From assembly GCA_910574715.1 (NCBI GenBank), contig CAJTCH010000006.1:93435-157434 (forward strand): a stretch of DNA of 64,000 nt. The letters are read 5' to 3'. How positions within the stretch are numbered: the stretch's first letter is position 1; the number at the start of each line of letters is the position of its first letter. Shown here one piece after another: positions 63,745 to 64,000 of this stretch. A model generated the notes under the pieces. That model was not told the origin of the DNA and did no database searches. It worked only from the letters and a program-made list of their open reading frames with translations. The DNA comes from Lachnospiraceae bacterium. GTDB taxonomy: Bacteria > Bacillota > Clostridia > Lachnospirales > Lachnospiraceae. The translations under genes and the position numbers were made by a program.

Positions 63745-64000
63745 ATAAATGATAAGTCTATGATACCGCTTTTAAGATGGGGAGTCAATCCTTATTCCAA
63801 CAAATTAGTTTAAATATCTTCATTCTCTCTTACTCCAGCTAATTTCTCGCGCCAATGGTACGACTTTTCTGGAATTATATTTTTAGGACATAATACCACT
63901 TTTTATGTTATTGCTTTCTCAAAACATAAAAATAGAACGATGTATTTTGATTTTGGGCATAAACATTGAGCCTGACGATTTGGCAGACTTGAGAAAAAGT
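63745..64000. other. Right-edge interval with no recognised gene
   Basis: AT-rich and non-coding as far as can be seen. The plus-strand frame from ATG 63905 stays open to the end (MLLLSQNIKIERC...) but has no ribosome site and no family resemblance. I see no promoter worth naming. Confidence 0.4.

Noticed and set aside
63905..64000. Open frame MLLLSQNIKIERC to the window edge
   Set aside because: No ribosome site, no recognisable family, only 32 codons before the edge.
1..64000. tRNA, rRNA, CRISPR, insertion sequence, prophage and origin
   Set aside because: Scanned by eye for tRNA cloverleaf ends, repeated spacers, transposase motifs and DnaA boxes; none was convincing. A systematic search was not possible.

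Overview
The window reads as a chromosome segment of an anaerobic, low-to-moderate GC Firmicute, most likely a gut Lachnospiraceae (Clostridia). This is inferred from a Gram-positive type replicative polymerase (PolC), an FeFe hydrogenase of the sensory type, a Grd-type selenoprotein reductase component, indolepyruvate:ferredoxin oxidoreductase, the MurT/GatD pair, GlgC/GlgD, and DUF1385, DUF4364 and YesL-like (DUF624) proteins. I cannot name the species. I recognised no rRNA, tRNA, CRISPR array, insertion sequence, phage or origin.

Layout. 0-3 kb: the 5' end of a YesL-like gene, then a tyrA-aroA aromatic amino acid unit. 3-8.4 kb (minus strand): a sensory FeFe hydrogenase, a SpoIIE-like phosphatase, a FIST-domain sensor and a soluble chemotaxis-type signalling protein, which look like one H2/redox signalling module. 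8.5-16.5 kb: an orphan ABC substrate-binding lipoprotein, then a minus-strand unit of a Grd-type component B (one subunit with an in-frame UGA read as selenocysteine), a BCCT carrier and an acyl-CoA ligase. A divergent TetR gene faces it, and an 18-bp palindrome sits inside the unit's promoter. 16.5-23 kb: an AraC regulator divergent from an alpha-galactoside ABC importer and a GH36 alpha-galactosidase.

23-31 kb: a CarD-type regulator with a structured terminator-bearing leader, an ABC-F protein, glgC-glgD, moaC, ptsI and a cold-shock gene. 31-37 kb: a ferritin/Bfd-like/SseB unit and an iorA-iorB-paaK-ACT unit for 2-oxo acids from aromatic amino acids. 37-58 kb, almost all minus strand: housekeeping genes (YtqB-like methyltransferase, polC, ispG, murT-gatD, a sugar kinase, a small export protein, hisC, an aminotransferase, an ABC exporter, prfA, prmC, DUF1385, rpmE, rho). 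58-61 kb (plus): a TIGR01212-type radical SAM protein, DUF4364 and a split chromate transporter. 61-64 kb: a decayed AAA ATPase and an intact DUF234-type ATPase.

The strongest leads for something undescribed are four. First, the Grd-type selenoprotein unit carries its own transporter and CoA ligase but none of the usual partner proteins. Second, the hydrogenase-phosphatase-FIST-chemotaxis module. Third, a 49-nt structured repeat flanks the chromate transporter genes and forms the 3' end of a truncated ATPase gene. Fourth, a candidate small RNA or attenuator lies ahead of carD. All assignments come from reading motifs, order and spacing; no database search was run.
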